This document shows, piece after piece, positions 9,121 to 19,242 of a stretch of DNA of 64,000 nucleotides. The DNA is from Sphingomonadales bacterium (GTDB lineage: Bacteria > Pseudomonadota > Alphaproteobacteria > Sphingomonadales > Sphingomonadaceae). Within the stretch, counting starts at the first letter, position 1, and the number at the start of each line of letters is the position of its first letter. The stretch is from the NCBI GenBank assembly GCA_025356275.1, contig JANXUK010000121.1, positions 1-64,000 on the forward strand, written 5' to 3'. Under the pieces are notes generated by a model. That model searched no databases. It worked only from the letters and a program-made list of their open reading frames with translations, and was not told where the DNA came from. The translations under genes were made by a program, and so were the position numbers.

Positions 9121-10443
9121 TCACCGGACCACCGCACGCACCCGGCGCCCCAGGGCCCATGCCCCCGCCGCCGCGATCAGCGTCAGCCCCGCCAGCGCCA
9201 GCAAGCCGCCGCGATAACCGCCGCTGGCATCGCGCGCCGCACCCCAGATCGAGGGACCGATGAACGATCCCATCTGGTTGATGGTGTTGATCGCCGCTAT
9301 CCCCACCACCGCCGACCCGCGGGGCAACAGTTCGCTGGCCGCCGCCCATAGCGCGATGGTCAGGCTGAACCAGAACGGCGCCATCAGCAGGTAGCAACCC
9401 ACCGCCAATGCCGCTCCACCCTGCCCTGCCGCCCCACCCTGCCCTGCCGCCACTGCAAACACGCCGCAGCCCAGCGCCAGCACCAGCAGTGACGCGGTCA
9501 GCCAGCCGAAGCGCTCCCCCCGCCGGTCGCTGTCCCAGCCCGCGATCAGCATCCCGCCCGCACCCAATACCCCGCCCATGGCCGCAACCCAGCCGATCGC
9601 CTGCGGGTTCAGCCCCGCAACCTCGTTCAGCATCTTGGGCGCCGACAGCGTGTAGGAATAGAACGCCGCATTCGATATCAGCCCCACCGCGCCGATCTGC
9701 CACACCAGCGGCAGGCGCAGCGCGGCCAGCGCCCCGGTCACGCCATGCGCAGGCCGCGCCTCGGCATCGAGCCGGGCCTTGAGCCAGCCCTTTTGCGCCT
9801 CGCTCAGCCAGCGCACCGCCGCCGGCTCCTCGGGCAGAAAGCGCCAGAAGATGATGCCCATCAGCACCGCCGGCAGCCCCTCGATCACGAACAGCCACTG
9901 CCATCCCGCCAGATGACCCACCCCGCCAAACCTCAGCAGCCAGCCCGAAAGCGGCCCCATCACGATCAGGCTGATCGGTCCCGCGACATAGAACCGGCTG
10001 ATGGTGCGGCCGCGCTGTGCAGCCGGGAACCACCGCGCCAGATAACAGATGACGCCGGGAAAGAACCCGGCCTCCGCCATGCCGAGCAGAAACCGCAGCC
10101 CGTAAAACTCCCAAGGCGTGCGCACAAAGGCCATCGCGGCGGCAATCAACCCCCAGCTCACCATGATTCGCGCCAGCCACACCCGCGCCCCGAACCGCGC
10201 CATCAGCAGGTTCGACGGCACCTCGCACAGCGCGTAGCTGAGGAAGAACAGCCCGGCGCCGAAGCCATAGATCGCGTTGGAAAAGCCAAGATCGCGGTTC
10301 ATCTGGAGCGCGGCGAAGCTGATGTTCAGCCGGTCCATGAACGAGATCAGATAGCCCGCCGCCAGCATCGGCAGAATGCGCCATGTCGCAGCGGCGATGG
10401 CGCTGTTGCCGATGTCGTCGTTGCCGGTGCCGTCCTCGGTCAT
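9121..10443 (-). CDS. MFS transporter (anion:cation symporter/phthalate-tartrate type)
   Basis: YLISFMDRLNISFAALQMNRDLGFSNAIYGFGAGLFFLSYALCEVPSNLLMARFGAR. Confidence 0.88.
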   Translation of the reverse strand: MTEDGTGNDDIGNSAIAAATWRILPMLAAGYLISFMDRLNISFAALQMNRDLGFSNAIYGFGAGLFFLSYALCEVPSNLLMARFGARVWLARIMVSWGLIAAAMAFVRTPWEFYGLRFLLGMAEAGFFPGVICYLARWFPAAQRGRTISRFYVAGPISLIVMGPLSGWLLRFGGVGHLAGWQWLFVIEGLPAVLMGIIFWRFLPEEPAAVRWLSEAQKGWLKARLDAEARPAHGVTGALAALRLPLVWQIGAVGLISNAAFYSYTLSAPKMLNEVAGLNPQAIGWVAAMGGVLGAGGMLIAGWDSDRRGERFGWLTASLLVLALGCGVFAVAAGQGGAAGQGGAALAVGCYLLMAPFWFSLTIALWAAASELLPRGSAVVGIAAINTINQMGSFIGPSIWGAARDASGGYRGGLLALAGLTLIAAAGAWALGRRVRAVVR

Positions 10444-10521
10444 GTGCTTAGCCCCCGCCGACCCTACCCCCCGCCGACCTTAACGTCTGGGATTTATAAG
10501 AACAGGGGGTGCCCGCAAATA

Positions 10522-10760
10522 TCAGAACTCGGCGCGGAGCGAGGCCAGGATGCTGCGCGGCGCTCCGGGGCGGATGACGTAGGAGCCGTCGGTGTCGTAA
10601 TAGCGCGCGTCGGTCAGATTTTTCACATTCACCGCCAGCGTATAATGCCGCGCCAGATGGTACGCCAACCGCGCGTCGAGCCGCTTATAGGCCGGCAGTG
10701 CAAAGCCGGCGGCGAGGCTGGCCAGGCGGTGGTGCGCGACGCGGAAATAGGCGTGCCACC
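10522..10760 (-). pseudogene. C-terminal remnant of a TonB-dependent receptor
   Basis: ...YKRLDARLAYHLARHYTLAVNVKNLTDARYYDTDGSYVIRPGAPRSILASLRAEF* with no plug or barrel upstream; boundary approximate. Confidence 0.7.
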
Positions 10761-10881
10761 TCCGATCACGCTCTTTGGCCGGGCGCGCGATGCCCGGAAT
10801 GTGACAAATATGCTGCACCGCAAAATCCAAATGCGCAATTACCAGCGCAAGCCGCCGCTCGGCTTGACATTTTACGGGTGG

Positions 10882-10905
10882 CTGCACACGATTGCAATTG
10901 TGCAG
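10882..10905. promoter_or_regulatory. Near-perfect 24-bp palindrome CTGCACACGATTGCAATTGTGCAG, candidate operator
   Basis: Lies downstream of TTGACA (10864..10869) and about 85 bp before the TonB receptor start. Confidence 0.5.
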
Positions 10906-10987
10906 GGACGCGGGGCACGAATGTTTGATCTGGGCAAGGGGCTCGGGCAAACTCCTATCAGCGACCAGCAAAACCAATGGAGAAACC

Positions 10988-13639
10988 ATGATTAAACGCA
11001 CGATTCGTCCGCACGCACTGCGCGTGCTGTATGCTTCCGCCGCGATCAGCGCATCGATGCTGGTGAGCAGCCTTGCCGTTGCGCAGGCCGCTCCCGCCGC
11101 CCCGGCCGCGACCACCGACGCGCCCAAGGCCGAAGACATCGTGGTGCTCGGCACCCGCCGTCAGGATCGCACGCTGACCAATTCGGCCTCGCCGGTCGAC
11201 GTGATCAGCGCCAGCGAACTGACCGCACAGCCTGCGGCCAACATGCTCGACACGCTGAACAACATCATTCCGTCGTTCTTCGTCGGCCAGAACACCATCT
11301 CGGACGCTTCGAGCTTCGTGCGCTCGCCTTCACTGCGCGGGCTGCCGGGTGACGAAATCCTGGTGATGCTCGACGGCAAGCGGTACAACCGCTCGGCGCT
11401 GGTGCAGGTCTATTCCGGCGGCGACACCGGGCTGGGCTTCGGGTCGCAGGGTTCGGACATTTCGGCCATCCCGTCGATCGCGATCAAGAGCCTTCAGGTT
11501 CTGCGCGAGGGTGCGACCGCGCAATATGGTTCGGACGCCATCGGCGGCGTACTCAACTATGGCCTGCGTGACAATCGCTCGGGCCTGGAAGTCATTGGCC
11601 GGTATGGCCAGTATTACGATCATGGCGACGGCAAGAGCAAGCAGATCTCGGCCAATCTGGGCCTGGGCCTGGGTGAGAATGGCTTCATCAACCTCAGCGG
11701 CGAATATGACGATGATGGTGGCACCAGCCGCGGTGCAACCCGCCCGCTCGCGCTGGTATTTGCGGCGCAGAACCCGTCGCTTGCTTCGCAGCTGCCCAAC
11801 TATCCGGGGCCGGCACAGACCTGGGGCTCCTCGCCCAGCCATGGCTACAAGGGCGTGCTCAACGCCGGCTATGACGTGACCAGCGACAGCAAGCTCTATG
11901 TGTTTGCCAATTATGCCCACAGCAAGGCCAATGAGAGCTTCAACTATCGCTCACCGATCAGCGGCTCTGCGGTTGACGTGCAGGGGATTACGCATGCGCT
12001 GGGCGCCAACGGCTCGTTCAACCCGATCTATCTGACGCCATGCCCCGCCAATAACGCAACCTGCCCGACCGGCGGTTTCGTGAAGGATGCCAACACCTTC
12101 TCGTTCGCGTCGATCTATCCCGCCGGCTTCACGCCGCGCTTCGTGGGTGTGACCGAGGAAATCTACGGCACCGCAGGGTACAAGGGCAAAACCGAATCGA
12201 ATATCACCTATGACATGTCGGGTTCGATCAGCCGCAACTCGCTCGACCTGTCTATGTACAATTCGCTCAGCTCCTCTTACGGCCCGGCATCGCAGACCAG
12301 ATTCCACTTCGGCAAGCTGATCCAGAAGGAAGGCGACGCCAACCTCGACCTGTCCTATCCGATCCCGGTTTCCGGTTTCGCTAGCCCGGTCACCCTGGCT
12401 GCCGGCGCCGAATACCGCCGCGAGACCTATCAGCAGACCGCAGGCGACCTGCAATCCTATGGCGCAGGCCCCTATGCCACACAAAAGCTGTACACGCAGA
12501 CGGTGCCCGGCGTTTACACAGCGTCCGGCAGCGCCAGCCAGAACCCCGGCGCTTCGGGCTATGGCGGCACCAACCCGGCGGCTGCAGGCAGTTTCAGCCA
12601 GAGCGATTACGCGGTCTATGTGGATGCTGAGACCGACATCACCAAGGCGCTCAGCATCGGGCTGGCTGGCCGCTATGAGCACTACAATACGTTTGGCGGC
12701 GCCGCGGTGGGCAAGTTCAACGCGATCTACAAGCTGAGCGATACGTTCTCGATCCGCGGCACCGTCGGCAATGGCTTCCACGCGCCGTCGCCGGGGCAGG
12801 CCAATGACGAAATCCTGACCACCAATTTCGTGGCGGGCAATCAGGTGCAGACCGGTACTTACCCGGTCAGCAGCGCCCCGGCCCAATATTTCGGGGCCAA
12901 GACGCTGAAGCCCGAAAAATCGACCAACTTCGGGCTCGGCTTTATTTTCCAGCCGATCCACGCGATGACGATCACGGTTGACGCCTATGACATCAAGGTG
13001 CGCAACCGCCTGGGTATTTCGCAGAACTACACGATTCAGCCTGCCGACGTGGTTGCACAGCCTCTGCTGGCATCGGTGGGTGCCGGCGGTGTGGTCAACT
13101 TCTTCACCAATGGCTTCAACACGAAGACCCAGGGTGTGGACGTGGTCGCCACCTATCGCACCGATTTCGGCGAAGGCCGGCTTAATCTGACCCTGGCCTA
13201 CAATTACAACAAGAGCACGGTCAGCTCGTTCGACCCGACCGTAATCAGCGCGGCGCAGATCGTCGATGTCCAGCATCTGGCGCCCAACCACCGCGCCAAT
13301 TTCACGATGGCCTACAAGCAAGGTGCGTTCGGGTTCAACTTCGGCGAGCATTTCTACAGCTCGTGGCGCGATGAGGTGGATTACCCGGGCCAACTGTTCG
13401 GCTCGAAGTTCACCTCCGACATGGACGTGAGCTACACGGTCAACAAGGCGATGACCTTCACGGTGGGCGCGAACAACCTGTTCAACACCTATCCCGACAA
13501 GATCCAGCACGTCGAAGGCGTCAACAACGTCTATCAGTCGACTGGCAGCCTGTCGGATGGCGAAGTCTATCCGCGCAGCGGTGGGCCGTTCGGCATCAAT
13601 GGCGGCTTCTGGTACGCCAAGATCAAGATCAACTACTGA
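10988..13639 (+). CDS. TonB-dependent receptor
   Basis: Signal peptide, EDIVVLGTRRQDRTLTNSASPVDVIS plug, FNTYPDKIQHVEG and C-terminal ...KIKINY. Confidence 0.93.
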   Translation: MIKRTIRPHALRVLYASAAISASMLVSSLAVAQAAPAAPAATTDAPKAEDIVVLGTRRQDRTLTNSASPVDVISASELTAQPAANMLDTLNNIIPSFFVGQNTISDASSFVRSPSLRGLPGDEILVMLDGKRYNRSALVQVYSGGDTGLGFGSQGSDISAIPSIAIKSLQVLREGATAQYGSDAIGGVLNYGLRDNRSGLEVIGRYGQYYDHGDGKSKQISANLGLGLGENGFINLSGEYDDDGGTSRGATRPLALVFAAQNPSLASQLPNYPGPAQTWGSSPSHGYKGVLNAGYDVTSDSKLYVFANYAHSKANESFNYRSPISGSAVDVQGITHALGANGSFNPIYLTPCPANNATCPTGGFVKDANTFSFASIYPAGFTPRFVGVTEEIYGTAGYKGKTESNITYDMSGSISRNSLDLSMYNSLSSSYGPASQTRFHFGKLIQKEGDANLDLSYPIPVSGFASPVTLAAGAEYRRETYQQTAGDLQSYGAGPYATQKLYTQTVPGVYTASGSASQNPGASGYGGTNPAAAGSFSQSDYAVYVDAETDITKALSIGLAGRYEHYNTFGGAAVGKFNAIYKLSDTFSIRGTVGNGFHAPSPGQANDEILTTNFVAGNQVQTGTYPVSSAPAQYFGAKTLKPEKSTNFGLGFIFQPIHAMTITVDAYDIKVRNRLGISQNYTIQPADVVAQPLLASVGAGGVVNFFTNGFNTKTQGVDVVATYRTDFGEGRLNLTLAYNYNKSTVSSFDPTVISAAQIVDVQHLAPNHRANFTMAYKQGAFGFNFGEHFYSSWRDEVDYPGQLFGSKFTSDMDVSYTVNKAMTFTVGANNLFNTYPDKIQHVEGVNNVYQSTGSLSDGEVYPRSGGPFGINGGFWYAKIKINY

Positions 13640-13719
13640 TCGTAACCGGCGGCAGGCGGGGTGCGATTGCGCCCGGCCTGCCGCCGATAGTCCTGTTACG
13701 ATATAAAGCTGTGATTCGG

Positions 13720-13747
13720 AAAAGGAGGGCTTGGGCCCTCCTTTTTG
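13720..13747 (+). terminator. Rho-independent terminator AAAAGGAGGGC-TTGG-GCCCTCCTTTTT
   Basis: 11-bp stem followed by a T tract, after the TonB receptor gene. Confidence 0.8.
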
Positions 13748-13779
13748 CTGTGCGATACCACCGCCACGCATCAGGGGAG

Positions 13780-15522
13780 ATGGACATGGGACGACATCGG
13801 GCACTGCTCCACCTTTCGCGCGGGGCGGCGGCAATGCTGGCGGGTATGCTGGCGGTGCCGGGACATACCGCGTCGCCGGTGCCGGTGACGGCCGAGCATG
13901 GCATGGTGGTGTCGGCGCATCATCTGGCTTCCCGCGCCGGGGTTGCGGTGCTGAAGCGCGGAGGCAATGCTGTCGACGCGGCGGTTGCAGTCGCCTATGC
14001 TCTGGCGGTCACTTTTCCCGAGGCGGGGAATCTCGGCGGCGGCGGCTTTATGACGATCCGGACGCATGACGGCGCCAGCCATTTCATCGACTTTCGCGAG
14101 ATGGCCCCCGGCGCGGCGCGGGCCGACATGTATCTCGACGCCAAGGGACAGCCGGCCGCGGCCCTCAGCACGCGCGGCTATCTCTCGGCGGCGATTCCCG
14201 GCACGGTGGCCGGGCTCGAATATGCGCGGGCCAAATATGGCACGCGGCCGCGCGCCGAATTGATGGCACCGGCGATTGCGCTGGCGGCGCAGGGCTTCGT
14301 TCTGAGTCAGGGCGACGCCGATTTCCTGGCGGAAGGCGCCGATGATTTCCGCAAGGATGGCCCCAGCGCGGCCATCTTCCTGAACCACGGGCAGCCGCGC
14401 CTTGCCCGAACGCGGCTGGTCCAGGCCGATCTGGCGCGTTCGCTGCGGCAGATTGCGCAGGGCGGCGCGCCGGCGTTTTACCAAGGCCCGATCGCACGGG
14501 CCATCACTGCGGCCAGCCGCGCCCATGGCGGCATTATGACGATGGCCGATTTCAAGCATTTCCGTGCCGACGAACGCCCGCCGATCACCTGCACCTATCG
14601 CGGCTATACGATCATCTCGGCCCCGCCGCCCAGTTCGGGCGGGGTTGTGCTATGCGAGGCGCTGGGCATTCTGGAGGGCTATCCGATGGGTGCGCTCGGC
14701 TTTCAGTCGGCGCAGGGCACGCATTATTTGATCGAGGCGCTGCGCCGGGCCTATCACGACCGCAACCTCAATCTGGGCGACCCTGATTTCGTGCATGTCG
14801 ACACCGGGCATTTCACCGACAAGGCCTATGCCGCCTCGCTGCGCGCCGGCATTTCGGACACAAGCGCGACCCCTTCGGCCAGCCTGCCCGGCGTCGCGGC
14901 CAGCGCCGAGGGGCGTAACACCACGCATTTCTCCATCGTCGATGCGGCGGGCAACGCGGTCTCGCTGACCTATACGCTGAACGACTGGTTCGGGGCGCGG
15001 GTCACGGCGGCGGGGACCGGCATATTGATGAACGACGAGATGGATGATTTCTCATCCAAGCCCGGCGCACCCAATATGTATGGGCTGGTCGAGGGGCCGA
15101 ACAATGCCATCGCGCCCGGCAAGCGCCCGCTCAGCTCGATGACGCCGACGATCATCACCCGCGATGGCCAGCTGCTCATGGTGGTGGGCACACCGGGCGG
15201 CAGCCGGATCCCTTCCGCCGTTTTGCAGGTGGTGATGAATGTCATCGATTACCGCATGACCGTGACGGAGGCGGTGGACGCCCCGCGCATCCATGAGCAA
15301 TGGCTGCCCGATGTCACCCATTACGAGCGCTTTGCGCTGGGGCCGGATACGATCGCCAGGCTGGAAGCGATGGGGCACAAGATGGAGCCCGTGGCCTATG
15401 GCAATCAGATCGCCGCGATCCTGGTCGGCGCGCCGGCGATTGGCGCCCAGCCATTGGGCAAGGCGGCGCTGTATGGCGCGATCGACCCGCGTATCGCGGT
15501 TGGCGATGTCGAGGGATATTGA
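13780..15522 (+). CDS. ggt: Gamma-glutamyltransferase
   Basis: HGMVVSAHHLASRAGVAVLKRGGNAVDAAVAVAYALAVTFPEAGNLGGGGFM; TTHFSIVDAAGNAVSLTYTLN. Confidence 0.93.
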   Translation: MDMGRHRALLHLSRGAAAMLAGMLAVPGHTASPVPVTAEHGMVVSAHHLASRAGVAVLKRGGNAVDAAVAVAYALAVTFPEAGNLGGGGFMTIRTHDGASHFIDFREMAPGAARADMYLDAKGQPAAALSTRGYLSAAIPGTVAGLEYARAKYGTRPRAELMAPAIALAAQGFVLSQGDADFLAEGADDFRKDGPSAAIFLNHGQPRLARTRLVQADLARSLRQIAQGGAPAFYQGPIARAITAASRAHGGIMTMADFKHFRADERPPITCTYRGYTIISAPPPSSGGVVLCEALGILEGYPMGALGFQSAQGTHYLIEALRRAYHDRNLNLGDPDFVHVDTGHFTDKAYAASLRAGISDTSATPSASLPGVAASAEGRNTTHFSIVDAAGNAVSLTYTLNDWFGARVTAAGTGILMNDEMDDFSSKPGAPNMYGLVEGPNNAIAPGKRPLSSMTPTIITRDGQLLMVVGTPGGSRIPSAVLQVVMNVIDYRMTVTEAVDAPRIHEQWLPDVTHYERFALGPDTIARLEAMGHKMEPVAYGNQIAAILVGAPAIGAQPLGKAALYGAIDPRIAVGDVEGY

Positions 15523-15528
15523 CCGGCG

Positions 15529-16077
15529 ATGACCGGCTTTACCCATCGCCTTGCCCAATTGGATGACCTGGACGCGCTGCACGCGCTGATGGCGCGGGCT
15601 ATTGCTGCGTTGCAGGCCGATTTCCTGACCCCGGCGCAGGTTGCGGCCAGCGCGCAGGTGATGGGACTCGACCGGCAGCTGGTGGAGGACCAGACCTATG
15701 TCCTGCTGGAGCGTGACGGCGTGATTGCCGGTTGCGGCGGATGGAGCTGGCGCGCGACGATGTATGGCGGCGATGCCAGCGCGATTGTGCGCGATCCCCG
15801 CCCCCTCGACCCGGCGACAGACGCCGCGCGCATTCGCGCCATGTACACCGATCCGGCCTGCATCCGTCAGGGCGTGGGCCGCCAGATCCTGCGCCTGTGC
15901 GAGGATGCGGCGCGCGCCGCCGGCTTTGCACGGGCCGAGATGATGGCGACTCTGGCGGGGGAGCCGCTGTACCGCGCAGCCGGTTACCTGCCGATCGAAC
16001 ATGTGATTTCGGATCCGATCGATGGCGTGACCGTACCCTTGATCCGCATGGGAAAGACCCTTGATGGCCGACTATGA
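15529..16077 (+). CDS. GNAT-family N-acetyltransferase
   Basis: ARIRAMYTDPACIRQGVGRQILRLCEDAARAAGF acetyl-CoA binding motif. Confidence 0.85.
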   Translation: MTGFTHRLAQLDDLDALHALMARAIAALQADFLTPAQVAASAQVMGLDRQLVEDQTYVLLERDGVIAGCGGWSWRATMYGGDASAIVRDPRPLDPATDAARIRAMYTDPACIRQGVGRQILRLCEDAARAAGFARAEMMATLAGEPLYRAAGYLPIEHVISDPIDGVTVPLIRMGKTLDGRL

Positions 16078-17527
16078 TCCTGGGCATGACTATGCCGCCA
16101 CTGGCCTGTTCGATGCGGTGCTGGAGCGCGCGCATGCCCATGCGCGCGCGCATTTGCGCAGCCGCAATGACCAGCCGATTGGCGCGCCGGCCACGCTGGC
16201 GGCGCTGCGCAAGGCGCTGTTTCGGCCCTTGAACGCCGCGCCGCTGGCGCCTGGGGTGGTGATCGATGAGCTGGTCCGCGATGTGGCGGGCGGGCTCCAT
16301 TCGATGAACACCGGGCGGTTTTACGGCTGGGTCAATGGCGGCACCCTGCCCGCCTCGCTCGCCGCCGACTGGCTGACCGCGGTGTGGGATCAGAACGCGG
16401 CGATGGCGACGGTCAGCCCGGCAGCGGCGGTGGTCGAGGAGGTGGTCGGCGGCTGGCTGCGCGAACTGTTCCATCTGCCCCGTGGGTCCAGCTTCGCGCT
16501 GGTCACCGGCACCCAGATGGCGCATCTCACCTGTCTCGCTGCCGCGCGCCATCGCCAATTGGCCCATCTGGGCTGGGATGTCGAGGCCAGAGGGTTGAAC
16601 GGGGGGCCGCCGGTGCGGGTGCTGACCTCCAGCGAGCGGCATGGGTCGCTGGACCGGGCGGTGCGGATGCTGGGCATCGGGCGCGACAATATCATCGCCC
16701 TGCCCTGCGACGCCGAGGGCCGGCTGGCGCCCGAGGTGCTGGCCGATGCGCTGGCGCGGCATCGCGGCGAGGCGGTGATCGTCAGCTTGCAGGCCGGCGA
16801 CCTCAACATTGGGGCATTTGACGATTTTGCCGCGCTGGTGCCGGTGGCGCATGCGGCGGGGGCATGGGTGCATGTCGATGGGGCGTTCGGCCTGTGGGCG
16901 GCGGCGAGCCCCACGCACCGCGCCAAGACCGCAGCGATGGAGACCGCCGATTCATGGTCGACCGATGGCCACAAATGGCTGAATACGCCCTACGATTCGG
17001 GGATCGCAATGGTCGCCGATGCGCAGGCACATCGCGCCGCCATGTCATACCGGGCCAGCTATATGATCGAATCCGACGCGCGCGAGCCGATGGATTACGG
17101 GCCCGACTGGTCGCGCCGGGCGCGCGGCTTTGCCTTGTACGCGGCGCTGCGCGAGCTTGGGCGCGATGGCGTGGCCGAACTGATCGACCGTTGCTGTGCG
17201 ATGGCGCGTGATCTGGTCGGCGGCATCGGGGCTTTGCCGGGGGCGGAGGTGGTTTGGCTGCCGACGCTCAATCAGGGCCTGCTGCGCTTTCCCGACCCTG
17301 CGCCCGGCGCCAGCGAGGCCGATCACGACGCGCATACCGACCGGGTGATCGCCCGCGTCAATGCCGGCGGCGAGGCGTTCTTCGGCGGCACCACCTGGCG
17401 CGGGCGCCGGTGCATGCGGGTGTCGGTCTGCGGCTGGCAAACCGGGCCGGCCGATGTCGCCCGCGCGATTGAGGCGGTGCGGCGCCAATTGCAGGGTGCG
17501 ACGGATGGGGTGCGGGCCGATGCATAG
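16064..17527 (+). CDS. Pyridoxal-dependent amino acid decarboxylase (group II)
   Basis: WVHVDGAFGLWAAA and DSWSTDGHKWLNTPYDSG PLP-lysine motif. Confidence 0.88.
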   Translation: MADYDPGHDYAATGLFDAVLERAHAHARAHLRSRNDQPIGAPATLAALRKALFRPLNAAPLAPGVVIDELVRDVAGGLHSMNTGRFYGWVNGGTLPASLAADWLTAVWDQNAAMATVSPAAAVVEEVVGGWLRELFHLPRGSSFALVTGTQMAHLTCLAAARHRQLAHLGWDVEARGLNGGPPVRVLTSSERHGSLDRAVRMLGIGRDNIIALPCDAEGRLAPEVLADALARHRGEAVIVSLQAGDLNIGAFDDFAALVPVAHAAGAWVHVDGAFGLWAAASPTHRAKTAAMETADSWSTDGHKWLNTPYDSGIAMVADAQAHRAAMSYRASYMIESDAREPMDYGPDWSRRARGFALYAALRELGRDGVAELIDRCCAMARDLVGGIGALPGAEVVWLPTLNQGLLRFPDPAPGASEADHDAHTDRVIARVNAGGEAFFGGTTWRGRRCMRVSVCGWQTGPADVARAIEAVRRQLQGATDGVRADA

Positions 17528-17891
17528 GCTTTCCGATGCGGGCGCGCGCGCCGCGCCGACCATCCCCTTCGACGCGTTCCTTGCGGTGGACATCCGCGTG
17601 GGCCGGGTGCTCGCCGCCGAGCCGCTGGCGGGCGCGCGCAAACCGGCGCTGAAACTGACGCTGGATTTTGGCGATGGGGTGGGCATCAAGCGGTCCTCGG
17701 CGCAGATCACGCACCACTATGCGCCCGAGGCGCTGATCGGACGGATGGTGGCGGCGGTGGTCAATTTCCCGCCGCGCCAGATCGGCAAATTCATGTCCGA
17801 GGTGCTGACCCTCGGCTTTCCCGATGGCGATGGCGACGTGGTGCTGTTTTCGCCCGACCTCGCCGTGCCCTGCGGCGCAAGGTTGTTCTGA
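17520..17891 (+). CDS. tRNA-binding domain protein, CsaA-like
   Basis: FDAFLAVDIRVGRVLAAEPLAGARKPALKLTLDFG...FMSEVLTLG. Confidence 0.85.
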   Translation: MHRLSDAGARAAPTIPFDAFLAVDIRVGRVLAAEPLAGARKPALKLTLDFGDGVGIKRSSAQITHHYAPEALIGRMVAAVVNFPPRQIGKFMSEVLTLGFPDGDGDVVLFSPDLAVPCGARLF

Positions 17892-19038
17892 TGGTCGATG
17901 CTCCCCTGCCCTGTCAGCGCGAATTGTTCGCCATGCCGCGCGATATTGCCTATCTTAATTGTGCCAATTCGGCGCCGCTGGCCGTGCCGGTGGTGGCCGC
18001 GATGCAGGAGGGGATCACACATAAGTTGCGCCCGTGGGAGCATGGCAGCGCCGAATATTTCAGCGTTCCCGACCAGACCCGCGCCGCCTTCGCCCGGCTG
18101 TTCAATGCGACCGCCGATGACATCGCGATCGTGCCCTCGGCGAGCTATGGCCTGGCGGTGGCGGCGCGCAATCTGCCGGTCGGCGCGGGCCAGGAGATCG
18201 TGGTGCTGGATCGGCAATTTCCCGCCAATGTCTTTGTCTGGCGTGAGGTCGCCAGGCAGGCCAGCGCGCATGTCGTTACCGCCAAGCGCGGCCCGGACGA
18301 GGCGTGGAGCGCCGCCGTGCTGGCCAGCATCGGGCCCCGCACCGCCATCGTCGCGGTGCCGCATTGCCACTGGATCGATGGCGGGATGGTCGATCTGGCG
18401 GCGGTGCGCTTGGCGTGCCGCGCGGTCGGGGCGGCGCTGGTGCTGGACCTGACGCAGTCGCTGGGCGCGATGCCGTTTGACGTGCGCGCGATCGATCCCG
18501 ATTTCGCGGTGGCGGCGTGCTACAAATGGATGCTCGGCCCCTATGGCATAGCCGCGCTCTATGTCGCGCCGCGTCATCAGCAGGGCGTGCCGATCGAACA
18601 GACCTGGGCGGCACGGCGCGGTGCCGAGGATTTCAGCCGGCTGGCCGATTATTGCGAGGATTTTCAACCCGGCGCCCGCCGTTTCGATATGGGCGAGAAG
18701 TCCAACCGGTGCTGCTGCTGGGCGCGCGCGCGGCGGCGGAGATGCTGCTTGGCTGGGGCGTGGATGCGGTCGCGGAACGCCTGGCGGAACGCAATTTCTG
18801 GCTGGCCGGCGAGGCGGTGAAGCTGGGCTATACCTCGCTGCCGCAGGGCGCACGCGCCGGGCATTTCCTCGCGCTGTCGCACCCCGGCGGGCTGAGCCGA
18901 AACCTGGCCGAGCAGCTGGCTAAGCGGCATGTGCATGTGTCGCTGCGCGGGGAGATGCTGCGGGTGACGCCGCATCTGTACAATGATGACGCGGATTGCG
19001 AGCGGTTGATCGCGGCGCTGGGCGCGGCGGGCGCATGA
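17891..19038 (+). pseudogene. Aminotransferase class V-fold PLP enzyme, frameshifted near 18706
   Basis: Frame 1 runs to ...RRFDMGEKSN; the rest (VLLLGARAAAEMLLGWGVDAVAERL...LIAALGAAGA*) is in another frame; one extra C restores MGEKSNPVLLLGARAA. Confidence 0.8.
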
Positions 19039-19048
19039 TCGATGCGAA

Positions 19049-19124
19049 TGGTGGGCGGTGACGGGCTCGAACCGCCGACCCTCTCGGTGTAAACGAGATG
19101 CTCTACCAACTGAGCTAACCGCCC
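19049..19124 (-). tRNA. tRNA-Val (anticodon TAC)
   Basis: GGGCGGTTAGCTCAGTTGGTAGAGCATCTCGTTTACACCGAGAGGGTCGGCGGTTCGAGCCCGTCACCGCCCACCA folds as a cloverleaf with encoded CCA. Confidence 0.95.
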
Positions 19125-19242
19125 CAACACGCGCATAGTCGATCGGGATTAAGATAATCACCCGGCCGGTACGACGGGATCACATCATCCGCCGTCCCCT
19201 ACACCGCGCGGCGATCCGGTCAACACACGTTTTGCCGATGGA

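Noticed and set aside
9059-10384. 441-aa minus-strand ORF overlapping the MFS gene in another frame
   Set aside because: The alternative frame gives Gly/Arg/Ala-rich protein; the 9121-10443 frame has clear MFS motifs.
11951-13834. 627-aa minus-strand ORF opposite the TonB receptor
   Set aside because: Antisense shadow ORF without domain motifs.
19049-19124. tRNA-Val as the attachment site of an integrative element
   Set aside because: No integrase gene and no repeated tRNA 3' end seen nearby.
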